A stretch of DNA of 64,000 nucleotides from Paraburkholderia kirstenboschensis (GCF_904848585.1 NZ_CAJHCR010000001.1:868001-932000), one strand, 5' to 3'. Positions 44,106 through 53,649 are shown, counted from the first letter of the stretch. Translations and numbers: made by a program. The notes: a model not told the origin generated them from the sequence alone.

Positions 44106-46758
44106 CCGGCGCGGCGGCCAGCTCATGCAGTTCATACAGCAGATCGAGCGCTTCTCGTGGCCGCAGATCGTTCGGATCGATGCCGCGCAGACGCTCGACG
44201 AGCGCTTTCATTGCGGGCGATGGCGAAGCCGCTTCACTACCGGCGGCGCGTTCGTCGTCCGCGTCTTCGAGCAACGTTGGCAGCGGCGCGGCGAACAGGT
44301 CGAGCTGCGGAGTAGGCTGCGCCGCCGACTGCTGTTCAAGATGCGCGAGATGCTTGCGCGCCGCGCGAATCACTGCGTTCGGCACACCGGCGAGCTGCGC
44401 GACCTGCAAGCCATAGCTCTGGTTCGCCGGGCCTTCGTTGACGGCGTGCAGAAACACGATGCCGTGCCCATGCTCGACCGCAGACAGATGCACGTTGGCC
44501 GCTTGCGGAAATTCGGCGGGCAACTGCGTCAGCTCGAAATAGTGTGTCGCGAAAAGCGTATGGCAGCCGTTGTGCGAAAGCAGATGCCGCGCGATGGCCC
44601 ATGCGAGCGCGAGACCGTCGAAGGTAGACGTGCCGCGGCCGATTTCATCCATCAGCACGAGGCTTTGCGGCGTCGCGTCGTTCAGGATCGCAGCGGCTTC
44701 GGTCATCTCCACCATGAACGTCGAACGGCCGCCGGCGAGATCGTCCGCTGCGCCGATGCGCGTGAAAATGCGGTCGATCGGGCCGAACGCCGCGCGCCGC
44801 GCCGGCACATAGCTGCCCACATATGCAAGCAGCGCGATCAGTGCCGTCTGGCGCATGAAGGTCGATTTACCGCCCATGTTGGGGCCGGTGATCAGCAGCA
44901 GCTTGCGCTCGGGCGTTAGCGTGCAGTCGTTCGCGATGAATTGCTCGACCTGCGCCTCGACAACCGGATGACGGCCCTGTTCGATTTCGATGCCCGCGTT
45001 CGGCGAGAAGCTCGGCGCAACCCAGTCGAGCGCGCGAGCACGTTCGGCGAAGGCGGTCAGCAGGTCGAGCTCCGCGAGTGCCGACGCGACGCGCTGACAA
45101 TCGGGAATGAACGGCAGCAGCGTCTGCAACAGCGCGTCGTAGAGCGAACGCTCGCGGGCGAGTGCGCGTTCCTGCGCGGACAGCGCCTTGTCTTCGAACG
45201 TCTTCAGTTCCGGCGTGATGTAGCGCTCGGCGTTTTTCAACGTCTGACGGCGGCGATAGTCGTCGGGCACCTTGTCGGTCTGGCCGCGTGTGACCTCGAT
45301 ATAGAAGCCGTGCACCTTGTTGTATTCGACTCGCAGATTGCCGATGCCGGTGCGCGCGCGTTCACGCGTTTCAAGATCGATCAGGAACTGCCCGCAGTTC
45401 TCCGAAATATCCCTGAGCTCGTCGAGCTCCGCATCGTAGCCGCGTGCGATGACGCCGCCGTCTCGCACCATGGCGGCCGGCTCCTGCGCAATGGCGCGCG
45501 TGAGCAACTCGACGCAAGCTTGCGGCGGTTCGAGCGACACGTCGATGCGGGCGAGCGAATCCGCATTCGATGAAACAGCCGCCACCTTCGCGCGAAGCTC
45601 GGGGAGGGCGACGAAGGTATCGCGCAAGCTCGACAGATCGCGGGGCCGCGCGGAAAGCAGTGCAAGACGGCCGGTGATCCGCTCGATGTCCGAGATGTGC
45701 CGCAACGCGCTGCGCAGCGAGTCGACGTCCGCACCCGCGGGCGCCTCGAGCAATGCGCCGATAGCCTGCTGACGCGACTGCGCGACCAGCGGGTCGCGCG
45801 GCGGATGATGCAGCCAGTGCCGCAGCAAACGGCTGCCCATGGTCGTGCAGCACGTGTCGAGCAAGGAGCACAGCGTGGGCGACTCGGTGCCGCGCAGCGT
45901 TTGCGTGATTTCCAGGTTGCGCCGCGTGGCAGGGTCGAGGCCGATATATTCGGACTCGTACTCGACCTTCAGGCTGCGCACGTGCCGCAGTTGCTGACCT
46001 TGCGTGGCCGCCGCGTACAGCAGCAACGCGCCGGCCGCGCCGCATGCGCAGGTGAGTGAATGCGCGCCAAAGCCGTCGAGGCCCGCCACTTCGAGTTGAT
46101 CGCACAGACGTTGCGTACCCGAGGCGACATCGAAATGCCATGCGGGCACGCGAGTCAGTGCGCGCGCGCCGGTGGGCGGCGTCCAGCTCGCGGAATCCGC
46201 AGCGGTGTCGGCAACCAGAATTTCCGCAGGGCCGATCCGTTCGAGCGCCGCGGCCACCTGATCGGGTGCGACTTCCGCGAGACGCAGCGCGCCGCTCGCG
46301 AGATTCAGCCACGCGAGGCCGACGCCCGTCGCGACGCCGCGACGGTTGTGCGCGACGCACATGGCGAGCAGAAAGACGTCGTTTTTGTCCGACAGCAGCG
46401 CGGCGTCCGTGAGCGTGCCCGGCGTGACGACGCGCACCACCTTGCGCTCGACGGGACCTTTCGACGTGGCCGGGTCGCCGATCTGCTCGCAGATTGCGAC
46501 GGATTCGCCGAGCTTCACGAGCTTCGCGAGATACTGTTCGACCGCGTGATGCGGCACGCCCGCCATCTTGATCGGATTGCCCGCCGACGCGCCGCGCTGC
46601 GTGAGCGTGAGATCGAGCAGACGTGCGGCTTTTTCCGCGTCTTCGAAAAAGAGTTCGTAGAAGTCGCCCATCCGGTAGAACACCAGCGTGCCGGGATGCT
46701 CCGCCTTGATGCGCAGGTACTGCTGCATCATTGGCGTGTGTGACCTCTCGTTATCCAT
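44092..46758 (-). CDS. mutS: DNA mismatch repair protein MutS
   Basis: MutS recognises mismatches and small loops and recruits MutL. The mismatch-binding FxE region ([22 protein letters not shown]), the core lever/clamp domains and the ABC ATPase are intact (Walker [11 protein letters not shown], signature [11 protein letters not shown], Walker [17 protein letters not shown]). ATG 46758 gives 888 residues, close to the family norm. The accessory island begins directly upstream, so the native mutS promoter region may have been altered by insertion. Confidence 0.96.
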   Translation of the reverse strand: MDNERSHTPMMQQYLRIKAEHPGTLVFYRMGDFYELFFEDAEKAARLLDLTLTQRGASAGNPIKMAGVPHHAVEQYLAKLVKLGESVAICEQIGDPATSKGPVERKVVRVVTPGTLTDAALLSDKNDVFLLAMCVAHNRRGVATGVGLAWLNLASGALRLAEVAPDQVAAALERIGPAEILVADTAADSASWTPPTGARALTRVPAWHFDVASGTQRLCDQLEVAGLDGFGAHSLTCACGAAGALLLYAAATQGQQLRHVRSLKVEYESEYIGLDPATRRNLEITQTLRGTESPTLCSLLDTCCTTMGSRLLRHWLHHPPRDPLVAQSRQQAIGALLEAPAGADVDSLRSALRHISDIERITGRLALLSARPRDLSSLRDTFVALPELRAKVAAVSSNADSLARIDVSLEPPQACVELLTRAIAQEPAAMVRDGGVIARGYDAELDELRDISENCGQFLIDLETRERARTGIGNLRVEYNKVHGFYIEVTRGQTDKVPDDYRRRQTLKNAERYITPELKTFEDKALSAQERALARERSLYDALLQTLLPFIPDCQRVASALAELDLLTAFAERARALDWVAPSFSPNAGIEIEQGRHPVVEAQVEQFIANDCTLTPERKLLLITGPNMGGKSTFMRQTALIALLAYVGSYVPARRAAFGPIDRIFTRIGAADDLAGGRSTFMVEMTEAAAILNDATPQSLVLMDEIGRGTSTFDGLALAWAIARHLLSHNGCHTLFATHYFELTQLPAEFPQAANVHLSAVEHGHGIVFLHAVNEGPANQSYGLQVAQLAGVPNAVIRAARKHLAHLEQQSAAQPTPQLDLFAAPLPTLLEDADDERAAGSEAASPSPAMKALVERLRGIDPNDLRPREALDLLYELHELAAAPDADH

Positions 46759-46902
46759 TACTGGGCCTGGGGTTGCTGCCTGCAATGCCTTACTCCTATT
46801 GGTTCTGCCGGTTCTGCATACGTCTTCTGTTCGCGCCAGAAAGCGCCGCAATGTGTCAGTACATTCCACTCGCTAGTATGGAAAATTCGACCGTGGTATC
46901 GT

Positions 46903-46947
46903 AAACCTATACCGGCTCGGCATGGGGCTGCACCGGGAAACCTATAC
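46903..46947 (+). repeat. Direct repeat AAACCTATAC upstream of integrase
   Basis: The 10-mer AAACCTATAC occurs at 46903-46912 and again at 46938-46947, 35 bp apart, between mutS and the integrase start. It could be a pair of integrase arm-type sites or promoter elements; the second copy contains TATACT just before the likely start codon. Confidence 0.45.
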
Positions 46948-46954
46948 TGAAATC

Positions 46955-48247
46955 ATGAAAGGTTTCGACCCACGAACGGCAAAATTGTTGCCTGCCGGGC
47001 AGCACATTCTAATTGATGGATCGCCTGGCCTGCGGCTTATCGCGAGCGCCAGCCGCAAGACTTGGACGTATCGCTACCGCACGCCTGATGGTCGGCTCGG
47101 CCAGGTGAAGATCGGCACATGGCCGGAAATGAGTGTCGCTACCGCCGTCCACAACTGGGAGAAGCTGCGTGCGGCTCGGGATAGTGGCGAGGACCCAGCC
47201 GCCGAGCGACGTACGGCGCGCACAGCGGTCTCGGAGGGTGCGGCCAAGGTCGATGGCTCGCCGACGGTCGCCGACGTGCTGCGCGACTACGTGCATGGGC
47301 ACGTCAATGTGCATCGCAAAGAGAAGGGCGCGGCTGAAGTGCGCCGCATGTTCGCTAAGATGGTTCCCGGGAAGTTCGCCGCCATGGATGCGACGACTGT
47401 GAAGCGCCGCGACGCATTCGACCTGATCAAGAGTCATGAGGTGATCCCGGTGCAGGCCGCCAACCTAAAAAGGGAATTGGCCGCAGCTTGGTCCTATGCG
47501 ATGGATTCGGGCAGGCTCCCCGAAGACGCAAGCAACCACTGGCGCGACATACTGCGCGGAAAGTTGCAATCCTCTGGCCGGATCGTGGCCGGTGAGCGGG
47601 TGACCACGAAGCGAGTCCTGAGCGCCATCGAACTCGGAACGCTGATACCGTGGCTGCCGAACCTGTCCCGCCTGGTGGATGATGTTCTAACGACTTACCT
47701 CTGGACCGGATTAAGAGGCGCTGAGATATGCGCAACCGAAGGCGCATGGCTCACAGAGGAGCCAGATGGTCTCTGGCTCACGATCCCAAAGGCGAGGACA
47801 AAGAACGCGAAGCGAGCCCACGCAACCGACATGCGGACGCCGCTGGTGGGCCGCGCTGAGACGATCATACGTAGGCGCATGGGCGTGCATGGCAAGGGCT
47901 TCCTGTTCCCGTCTGAGACTGGCGGCCACGTCGAGCAGAAGGTGATACAGACGAGCGTCTGGTTTCATATGCCTCATTCGAAGACGCGCCCGAACTGGGA
48001 GCGCCCGCGCCTGCCGGTGGAAAAATGGTCACCCCATGACTTGCGTCGCACCGTCCGGACCACTCTCGCCGCGCTCGGCTGTCCATCGGAAATAGCAGAG
48101 GCGATCCTTGGGCACGTGCCGCCCGGGATTGTCGGCGTGTACAACCGGCACGGCTACGACGCTGAGAAACGAGTCTGGCTGACGAAGCTGTCCGAGCGGC
48201 TCGAAGAACTGGCCGCCGAGCCCATCAAGACCGGCAACCCGCATTAG
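46955..48247 (+). CDS. Tyrosine recombinase/integrase (P4-type, DUF4102-like N-terminus)
   Basis: This phage-type integrase marks the left edge of the accessory island. It has an N-terminal arm-binding domain (IDGSPGLRLIASASRKTWTYRYR), a SAM-like core-binding domain (about residues 95-195) and a catalytic domain. The catalytic domain shows Arg in WTGLRGAE, HxxR in SPHDLRRTVRTT, His in LGHVPPG and the nucleophile Tyr in GVYNRHGY. I prefer ATG 46955; an upstream frame start at 46922 exists. The stop overlaps the convergent AlpA-type gene by 23 bp. Confidence 0.93.
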   Translation: MKGFDPRTAKLLPAGQHILIDGSPGLRLIASASRKTWTYRYRTPDGRLGQVKIGTWPEMSVATAVHNWEKLRAARDSGEDPAAERRTARTAVSEGAAKVDGSPTVADVLRDYVHGHVNVHRKEKGAAEVRRMFAKMVPGKFAAMDATTVKRRDAFDLIKSHEVIPVQAANLKRELAAAWSYAMDSGRLPEDASNHWRDILRGKLQSSGRIVAGERVTTKRVLSAIELGTLIPWLPNLSRLVDDVLTTYLWTGLRGAEICATEGAWLTEEPDGLWLTIPKARTKNAKRAHATDMRTPLVGRAETIIRRRMGVHGKGFLFPSETGGHVEQKVIQTSVWFHMPHSKTRPNWERPRLPVEKWSPHDLRRTVRTTLAALGCPSEIAEAILGHVPPGIVGVYNRHGYDAEKRVWLTKLSERLEELAAEPIKTGNPH

Positions 48248-48686
48248 CCGGTGGGAGCATGTCGGCGGTCGGACGGCTGATCGCCCATTGCTCCACATCC
48301 GAGACGAGCCACGCCACACGCCTCGCACTCATGGCGCGAGGCTTCGGAAAACTCCCTTCCTGCACCAGGCGCTGCACGCCGCGCGTCGAAAGTGACAGTG
48401 CATCGGCCACGTCCGGCAGGTCGTAAAACAGCGGTTGAACGCGCCGCCGCGCGGGTCCGTCGCCGTCCGAATCCGAGTCGCCGTCACCCGATGCTGGCTT
48501 GCGCGATGTCGTACGCGTGCGGCGTGGTGCGCGTGCCGGTGCGTGTGACGATCCGCCGCCAACGTCCTGCATAGCGACCTCGTTACGAGCTTCCAGCGCG
48601 CGATAGATGGTAAGTGCTGCACGCTCGCGCTGGCGGGCTGGCTTGAAGCCTTCAAAAAAGGCGGAAAAAAGTGGGTTCTCGCTCAT
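48225..48686 (-). CDS. AlpA/MerR-type helix-turn-helix phage regulator
   Basis: The 153-residue protein ends in an AlpA-like winged HTH (about residues 95-145: LPDVADALSLSTRGVQRLVQEGSFPKPRAMSARRVAWLVSDVEQWA). Before it lies a basic Arg/Ser/Asp-rich linker and an N-terminal helical part. AlpA proteins act as excisionase/integrase regulators in P4-like elements and satellites. Placement tail-to-tail with the integrase fits this role. Confidence 0.85.
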   Translation of the reverse strand: MSENPLFSAFFEGFKPARQRERAALTIYRALEARNEVAMQDVGGGSSHAPARAPRRTRTTSRKPASGDGDSDSDGDGPARRRVQPLFYDLPDVADALSLSTRGVQRLVQEGSFPKPRAMSARRVAWLVSDVEQWAISRPTADMLPPANAGCRS

Positions 48687-48959
48687 GTGTTCGGTCCAGT
48701 TAACGAAAAAGGGGCGACGCCGCACCTGCGGTTTCGCCCTCTGAGACTCAAGTATTCGATCAACGCGCACGTCGCGCAACGGGACGTTTCTGCGTGTGGA
48801 CGATTTCCAACGCGTCGCTTTCCCGGCCCGCTGAAGTTGAAAATTTACATATGCTCGATATCGGCTTGTCGATCAATAACTTAATATTTTGAATGACCGT
48901 TCACTTCTGCTTATGACGCAGAACTCATTGATTTAGTTGATGTTTTTTTGTGTTTCGTC

Positions 48960-48988
48960 TTGTCGAATTGCGGAATCTCCACCATAAT
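48960..48988 (+). promoter_or_regulatory. Candidate promoter of the early module
   Basis: TTGTCG (48960-48965) and CATAAT (48983-48988) are separated by 17 bp, a good sigma-70 fit, in an AT-rich gap. It would drive the rightward replication-like module starting at 49063. The divergent AlpA-type gene is upstream, so this gap is the likely control switch. Confidence 0.55.
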
Positions 48989-49020
48989 CTTTCTCAACCG
49001 GCAACGGGCCGGGTTCCCCA

Positions 49021-49045
49021 GGAGGCGTCATGAGAAACCGTTAAT
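49021..49045 (+). other. Four-codon mini-ORF with strong Shine-Dalgarno
   Basis: AGGAGG at 49021-49026 sits 4 bp before ATG AGA AAC CGT TAA (49031-49045). The next gene (49063) has a weaker site of its own. This may be a leader peptide or a reinitiation device for translating the first early gene; it may also be a mutated former start. Confidence 0.45.
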
Positions 49046-49062
49046 TCAATGAGAACGAAGCA

Positions 49063-49374
49063 ATGCAACCCGCAACGCAACCAGTCGCAACGGCTGAAGA
49101 CTTCCGCCGCTTCGCCGAGGACAAGCGCCTTTCTCTGAATGGTCGCGCCGTCCTTACCTTCCTCGCATCAAAACCCCCAAGCTACGTGCCGAACGTCCCT
49201 GACGTAATCGCGCTGACGCAGCACGCCCGCCGCAAATCCGGAAAGTGCATCGTCTACCAGGCATTCGCCGAATTGCGCGAGCTTGGCTACGTTTCGGCCC
49301 GCCGTACGAATTTGGGTGTTGACTACACACTTCACCTCAACCCGATCAACGGCGCGAACGGCGCGGGTGCGTAA
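49063..49374 (+). CDS. Phage winged-helix-like protein
   Basis: The 103-residue protein has a helix-rich core (LSLNGRAVLTFLASKPPSYVPNVPDVIALTQHARRKSGKCIVYQAFAELRELGYVSARR) that reads like a winged helix with a DNA-recognition segment. I cannot name its family. Its stop codon abuts the ATG of the replisome-organiser-like gene (TAAATG), so they are translationally linked. Confidence 0.7.
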   Translation: MQPATQPVATAEDFRRFAEDKRLSLNGRAVLTFLASKPPSYVPNVPDVIALTQHARRKSGKCIVYQAFAELRELGYVSARRTNLGVDYTLHLNPINGANGAGA

Positions 49375-50619
49375 ATGGCTCGTATGCGCATCATCAAACC
49401 TGAATTCTGGACTTCCGACCAAGTCATGGAGCTGTCGCGCGATGCGCGCCTGGCATTCATTGGCCTGTGGAATTTCTGCGATGACGCGGGCATTCATTCT
49501 GCGAATGCTAAACGCCTGAAGGCTGAAGTGTTCCCGTGTGATGACGACCTTTCATCCGCAGGCGTTCGCGCGCTGGTCGATGAAATGATTAAGCACGGGC
49601 TCGTATCGGAATACGAGGCTATCGGCGAAATGTACTGGCAAGTAACCGGCTGGCATCATCAAAAGATCGACCAACCGACATACAAGCATCCGAGCCCCGA
49701 CGGAACCGTTCCCGCAGGTGTCGCGAGGCGTCGTGCGGCCAATGCAGCCGCCGCAAAGAAAGGTGAAAGCGCACCGAAGCCTACGGTAGAACAAGGCGAA
49801 CAAGCGGCGAGCCCTAGCCACGGCGACGGCGAATGTTCTGATGGTGTTCGCGAAGTGTTCGCCGAACAATCGCCGAACGATCCCGGAGTGTTCGACGGGT
49901 GTTCACCCCCGGAAGGGAAGGGAATGGAAGGGAATGGAGTGGAAGGGAATGTAAAGGAGAAAGGCAGCGCTGCGCGCGTCGCTTCGCTCCCTCCCGCCCC
50001 CGAATCCGAATCCGAATCCGAATCCGAATCCGAATCCGAATCCGAATCCGAATCCGAATCCGAAAAAGCTGTGCCCGAAAAATCGGAACCGGCGCAAGTG
50101 GACTTGCTGGGTGACGCACCGCCGAATCCTGAGAGGCCAGCGACGAAAGCAAAGGCCGCGACCGTCGACAAAAAATCTCAGGCGCAGACGTTCGACTCGG
50201 TTGCGTACCTGCTGGCTGAAGGTGTCGATTCGCAGGTGGCGGCTGACTTCCTGAAGGTCCGCAAGGATAAGCGCCTGCCGCCGACGCTGACGGCGTTCGA
50301 CCGCATGCGCAGCGACGGTGCCAAGGTCGGCATCACGTTCGCGCAGGCTGTGACGTACTGCGCTGAGAAGGGGCACGGCGGTTTCTACCCTGATTCGTAC
50401 CTCAAGGATTTGCAACCCGTGCAGGCGGGCAAGCAGGGCAACGGGTTCATGTCGAAGCAGGCACGCGCAGAGGCCGAGAACCGCCGCAACCATCCGGATA
50501 TGTACAACGCCGACGGAACGGCGAAGGTGATTCAGTTCGACGCCCCACGGCTCGCAATCGCGCAGCAGCGCCCGGCGCTTATCAGCTATACCCAAAAAGA
50601 CGACGACGTAGGATTCTAA
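49375..50619 (+). CDS. Phage replisome-organiser-like protein with Ser-Glu repeat
   Basis: The N-terminal ~105 residues are the domain common to phage replication initiators (RIIKPEFWTSDQVMELSRDARLAFIGLWNFCDDAG to WQVTGWHHQKID). A long linker of low complexity follows, including ten Glu-Ser units plus a final Glu encoded by (GAATCC)10 at 50002-50061. The C-terminal domain (about 265-414) contains SVAYLLAEGVDSQVAADFLKVRKDKR, an origin/helicase-interaction type region. It probably directs element replication. Confidence 0.8.
   Translation: MARMRIIKPEFWTSDQVMELSRDARLAFIGLWNFCDDAGIHSANAKRLKAEVFPCDDDLSSAGVRALVDEMIKHGLVSEYEAIGEMYWQVTGWHHQKIDQPTYKHPSPDGTVPAGVARRRAANAAAAKKGESAPKPTVEQGEQAASPSHGDGECSDGVREVFAEQSPNDPGVFDGCSPPEGKGMEGNGVEGNVKEKGSAARVASLPPAPESESESESESESESESESESEKAVPEKSEPAQVDLLGDAPPNPERPATKAKAATVDKKSQAQTFDSVAYLLAEGVDSQVAADFLKVRKDKRLPPTLTAFDRMRSDGAKVGITFAQAVTYCAEKGHGGFYPDSYLKDLQPVQAGKQGNGFMSKQARAEAENRRNHPDMYNADGTAKVIQFDAPRLAIAQQRPALISYTQKDDDVGF
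50002..50064 (+). repeat. Hexanucleotide microsatellite (GAATCC)10 GAA
   Basis: Ten perfect tandem copies of GAATCC plus GAA lie inside the replication gene, each adding Glu-Ser. Copy-number slippage would change linker length without a frameshift. A purine-rich GGAAGGGAAT-type imperfect repeat precedes it at about 49914-49950. Confidence 0.95.
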
Positions 50620-50621
50620 CC

Positions 50622-51551
50622 ATGCAAAACAACGACAAGGCCGTGTTCAAGACGGCGCTCGAAACCTGCTTCGCGAACTACCGCGAGCCCGCGCCGCTGG
50701 ATGCCGTGGTTGACGACTGGATGGGTCACCTGACGCCGTACAACATCATGCAGGTGGGCAACGCGATTGAGCACCACAAGCGCAACAGCCGCCGCACGCC
50801 TGTGCTTGCCGATATCCTTGCGCTGTTGCCGAAAGACCCGGCTGACTGGCCTGAAGCGCCGACCGCGTTTAGTGAAATGCTTCAGATCGAAGGCGGCCAG
50901 TTCGCGCTGACGACCCGCGAGCACCTGGCCGCGTTCGAGGTCGCGCGCCCGCTGCTCGAAGCGCGCGAACGCTTCAACGCTTCGAAGGCGTTCGTGGAGC
51001 GTTACGAGAGCATGGTGACGGCCGCGAAGAATGGGGGCTTGCGTGCCGCATGGTTCGTGTCCAGCAGCGGCTCCGATCATGACGGCGTGTATCGCCGCGA
51101 GGCGCTGCGTGATGGGGTGCGCAGTGGCCGCATTACGAAAGAGCAGGGCGTTGTGCTGGCCGCACTGTTGCCGCCGCCCCCGGACAAGGTGCCTCCGTAC
51201 GACGCGGACGGCAATCTGCCCGCACTGTCTGCGCCGCCCGCGCCGAGCAACCGCATTCAAAGCGAGGTCGAGAAGTTGCGCGCCACGCTTGGCCGCATGA
51301 ATGAGCCCGCTACCGAATGGGTTCCGGAAGTCGCCGAGCCCGATCCGGTGAAGGCCGAGAGTGCGCGCAAGGTCGCGGAGTTTCTCGCCGCGCGCCCCGC
51401 CGACGATGAGGCGCGCAAGGCCGCAGAGCGTGTGCGTCAGGACGGCTACGCCAATGCGTTTGCCCGCATCATGGCGCTCGCGCGTTTGTCCGACGATGGG
51501 AAGTTCGGTGCCGCCGTGCGCGCGGTGGTCGCAGAACAGGTGGCCGTATGA
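50622..51551 (+). CDS. Phage helicase-loader-like protein
   Basis: The N-terminal ~75 residues (VFKTALETCFANYREPAPLDAVVDDWMGHLTPYNIMQVGNAIEHHKRNSRRTPVLADILALLPK) resemble the helicase-loader/inhibitor N-domain that accompanies phage replisome organisers. The rest is helical with a Pro-rich middle (LPPPPDKVPPYDADGNLPAL). It follows the organiser gene by 2 bp. Functional assignment is by context and weak resemblance. Confidence 0.65.
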   Translation: MQNNDKAVFKTALETCFANYREPAPLDAVVDDWMGHLTPYNIMQVGNAIEHHKRNSRRTPVLADILALLPKDPADWPEAPTAFSEMLQIEGGQFALTTREHLAAFEVARPLLEARERFNASKAFVERYESMVTAAKNGGLRAAWFVSSSGSDHDGVYRREALRDGVRSGRITKEQGVVLAALLPPPPDKVPPYDADGNLPALSAPPAPSNRIQSEVEKLRATLGRMNEPATEWVPEVAEPDPVKAESARKVAEFLAARPADDEARKAAERVRQDGYANAFARIMALARLSDDGKFGAAVRAVVAEQVAV

Positions 51552-51754
51552 GCGAACCGGGTGCGCGTGTTGGCCTGTATTTCGCATGGAAGTTAATCGA
51601 CCGCTTCAGGGCGAGGCAGAACGTCAACACGCATCAAATCGAGTTTGCACTGAAAGCAATCGAGACGGTCCACGGCCGCCGCCCGATTCATGGCTCGCCG
51701 ACGCATCAGTTCGATGATGAGACCCGCTTACGCGAAAAGGTGGTGGCCCACTGA
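51548..51754 (+). CDS. Small unknown phage protein
   Basis: The 68-residue product starts inside an ATGA overlap with the upstream stop, so it is translationally coupled. It is moderately basic with HQIEFALKAIETVHGRRP. I do not recognise it. Confidence 0.6.
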   Translation: MSEPGARVGLYFAWKLIDRFRARQNVNTHQIEFALKAIETVHGRRPIHGSPTHQFDDETRLREKVVAH

Positions 51755-51889
51755 TTCGGAATACGCGCCCGGCGCGAAATCCGGGCCATGGCCGGCTTGG
51801 CGACCTTTCCGCGATGCGATGGTGCATCGGCCAGGGTCCGCCAGCCTCTCTAAAGCCTCCTGATCGAAACGTACATAAGCGAGATAAAC

Positions 51890-52270
51890 ATGAGCGACAC
51901 GAACAAAAACGAGCAGCCGGTGAGCCTGACCGAAGTGCTCAACACGAATTCCATCCCCTTGTCGGCCGTTGCCGCGAACAAGGTGCTTCATTCCTCCGGT
52001 ATGACTGAGGTCCGGTGGCGTGCCAGTTCGAAGCCCGGCCGTGCGCCTAAGAGCTACCGCGCCGCCACGTCGCTTGGCGAGCAGCACGGGGCCGTCAACG
52101 AGGTCAACACGGTCGGTTCCGGTGACCCGATATTGCTCAAGTATCTGCCTAGCATGTTCCCCGCGCTATGGGCACACAAGGCCGTGCAGGACACGCTCGC
52201 TGCGATGTTGCGCGAGGGCGAAGTGAAGTATCGCGACGGCGGGGCGCAGGACGCGGGGGAAGTGTTTTAA
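51890..52270 (+). CDS. Unknown phage protein
   Basis: This 126-residue hypothetical protein has no membrane segment or recognisable motif. The sequence is helical toward the C-terminus (ALWAHKAVQDTLAAMLREGEVK). Its AAGCGAGATAAAC leader contains a plausible ribosome-binding site. It lies in the same direction as the replication module. Confidence 0.6.
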   Translation: MSDTNKNEQPVSLTEVLNTNSIPLSAVAANKVLHSSGMTEVRWRASSKPGRAPKSYRAATSLGEQHGAVNEVNTVGSGDPILLKYLPSMFPALWAHKAVQDTLAAMLREGEVKYRDGGAQDAGEVF

Positions 52271-52442
52271 CTGATCAACCGTATGCAGACCGACGAAGCT
52301 CATTCGTGATTGACGAACACCACCTGGTCGCCCGTCTCGCCCCGTGTGGCGGGCTCCCGTGTGTCTCAGGTGGCTTCTGGGTGATTTGGCCGTGTCGCAG
52401 TGGGGCACAATTTCATTACTCACTCAACAGGAGAGAATCGAA

Positions 52443-52586
52443 GTGCAGCAAGAACGTTTAAATCTGAAAGTGCCGACGCCGCTCTATGACTCGCTGAAGG
52501 CATTGAGCCAGCGCGACGGCCGCAGCGTGCCGGAACTGGCCCGCGCCGCGCTTGTCGAGTTTGTTTCGAAGAGCAAGCAAGCCTAA
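52443..52586 (+). CDS. Ribbon-helix-helix DNA-binding protein
   Basis: This 47-residue Arc/CopG-type protein starts at GTG behind a GGAGAG ribosome-binding site. The beta strand (ERLNLKVPTPLYDSL) and two helices (KALSQRDGR, SVPELARAALVEFVSKSK) form a complete ribbon-helix-helix. It probably regulates the following operon. It is shorter than most annotated members but structurally sufficient. Confidence 0.75.
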   Translation: MQQERLNLKVPTPLYDSLKALSQRDGRSVPELARAALVEFVSKSKQA

Positions 52587-52656
52587 GCAGTACACCGCCG
52601 AGTGATCGGCAACACAATCAAACACGTAGTACTACTGAAAGGTAAGGATGATCGAC

Positions 52657-53649
52657 ATGGCAAAGAAACAACCCGCAGCAAAAGCAACGAAGAAGGCTGC
52701 AGCAAAGAATGCCCCCGTGACGAAGGCCACGCCGAAGACGTTCGATCCGACGCTGCCGGTGTTCGATCCGGCATCTATCCCGGTCATGCATTACGAACTT
52801 CATTCGTTCAAGACTGTTGGACGCTCGAAGCTGTATAAGCGCATCGTGGAGATTGGTGGCCTTGGCATTGGCGCTGCCGCACTCCTCACGAACGAGAAGG
52901 ACGCGCCGCGCTTGCTGGCCGAAGGCAAGACGCTTGCCTATGTAGGCGAGGACTTGTGCGTTGTGACGACCGACATAGCGCTCATTGAAAGCGTTGCAAA
53001 GGAAACCATCCCCGCCGAGTTCATGCCGAACGCGATGGCGTTTTACCGCCATCATGTCGGCCGTTCGTTTCTTGCGGAGGAGCGCGAGTATGAGAACGTG
53101 AGCGGCACGCCGTACGGCCTCTATCGCGACTGCATGGGCGAAGAGGACTTCGCCATTGTTGATGCGGAAATGGCCGCGAAGTATCAGCGCATTCTGGCGG
53201 CGAACGCGCACTATGCGCTCAACCCGCTGGGCGAGCCGGGCGGGTTGTTCGATGAGCATGTTCCGGGCCGCACGCTCGAAGCCGCGATTTTGAACTTTGT
53301 GGTCGCCGCTCACGAACACGAAAAATATGCGAAGGAATGGCACGACCTCGCAATCGAATTCTCGAAGGTCTGGAAGGCGAAGCACGGCCTGTCGAAGGTT
53401 GACCACGCCTGCCCGCGCTACCGCGCGTTCACCCGCGCGCCGTGGATGCAGCACAAGTATCATCGCGGCCTGGCTGCACTGGCCCGCTCGTATCTGAATG
53501 GCGTCACTGAGCTGTATGCGCAGGCATCCGAAGTGCCGTTTTTCGGGCCCGCACACGCACCCTCTAAGAATGTCGCGCCGCAGCCCCTGAAGCTCGTTCC
53601 CACGAAGCTTCCGCGCCTCGAAGAAATGGACGATTCGATTCCGTTCTAA
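52657..53649 (+). CDS. Unknown phage protein with SSB-like acidic C-terminal tail
   Basis: The 330-residue protein starts with a Lys/Ala-rich segment (AAKATKKAAAKNA), then a globular part of unknown fold that includes MAFYRHHVGRSFLAEEREY, and ends EEMDDSIPF. That tail closely resembles the DDDIPF tip by which bacterial SSB recruits DNA-metabolism partners. I infer a single-strand DNA-binding or SSB-mimicking role. ATG 52657 is preferred over 52648 because AAGG is then correctly spaced. Confidence 0.7.
   Translation: MAKKQPAAKATKKAAAKNAPVTKATPKTFDPTLPVFDPASIPVMHYELHSFKTVGRSKLYKRIVEIGGLGIGAAALLTNEKDAPRLLAEGKTLAYVGEDLCVVTTDIALIESVAKETIPAEFMPNAMAFYRHHVGRSFLAEEREYENVSGTPYGLYRDCMGEEDFAIVDAEMAAKYQRILAANAHYALNPLGEPGGLFDEHVPGRTLEAAILNFVVAAHEHEKYAKEWHDLAIEFSKVWKAKHGLSKVDHACPRYRAFTRAPWMQHKYHRGLAALARSYLNGVTELYAQASEVPFFGPAHAPSKNVAPQPLKLVPTKLPRLEEMDDSIPF

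Noticed and set aside
50002..50064. Possible CRISPR-like array
   Set aside because: Units are 6 bp with no spacers, and they lie in frame inside a protein-coding gene.
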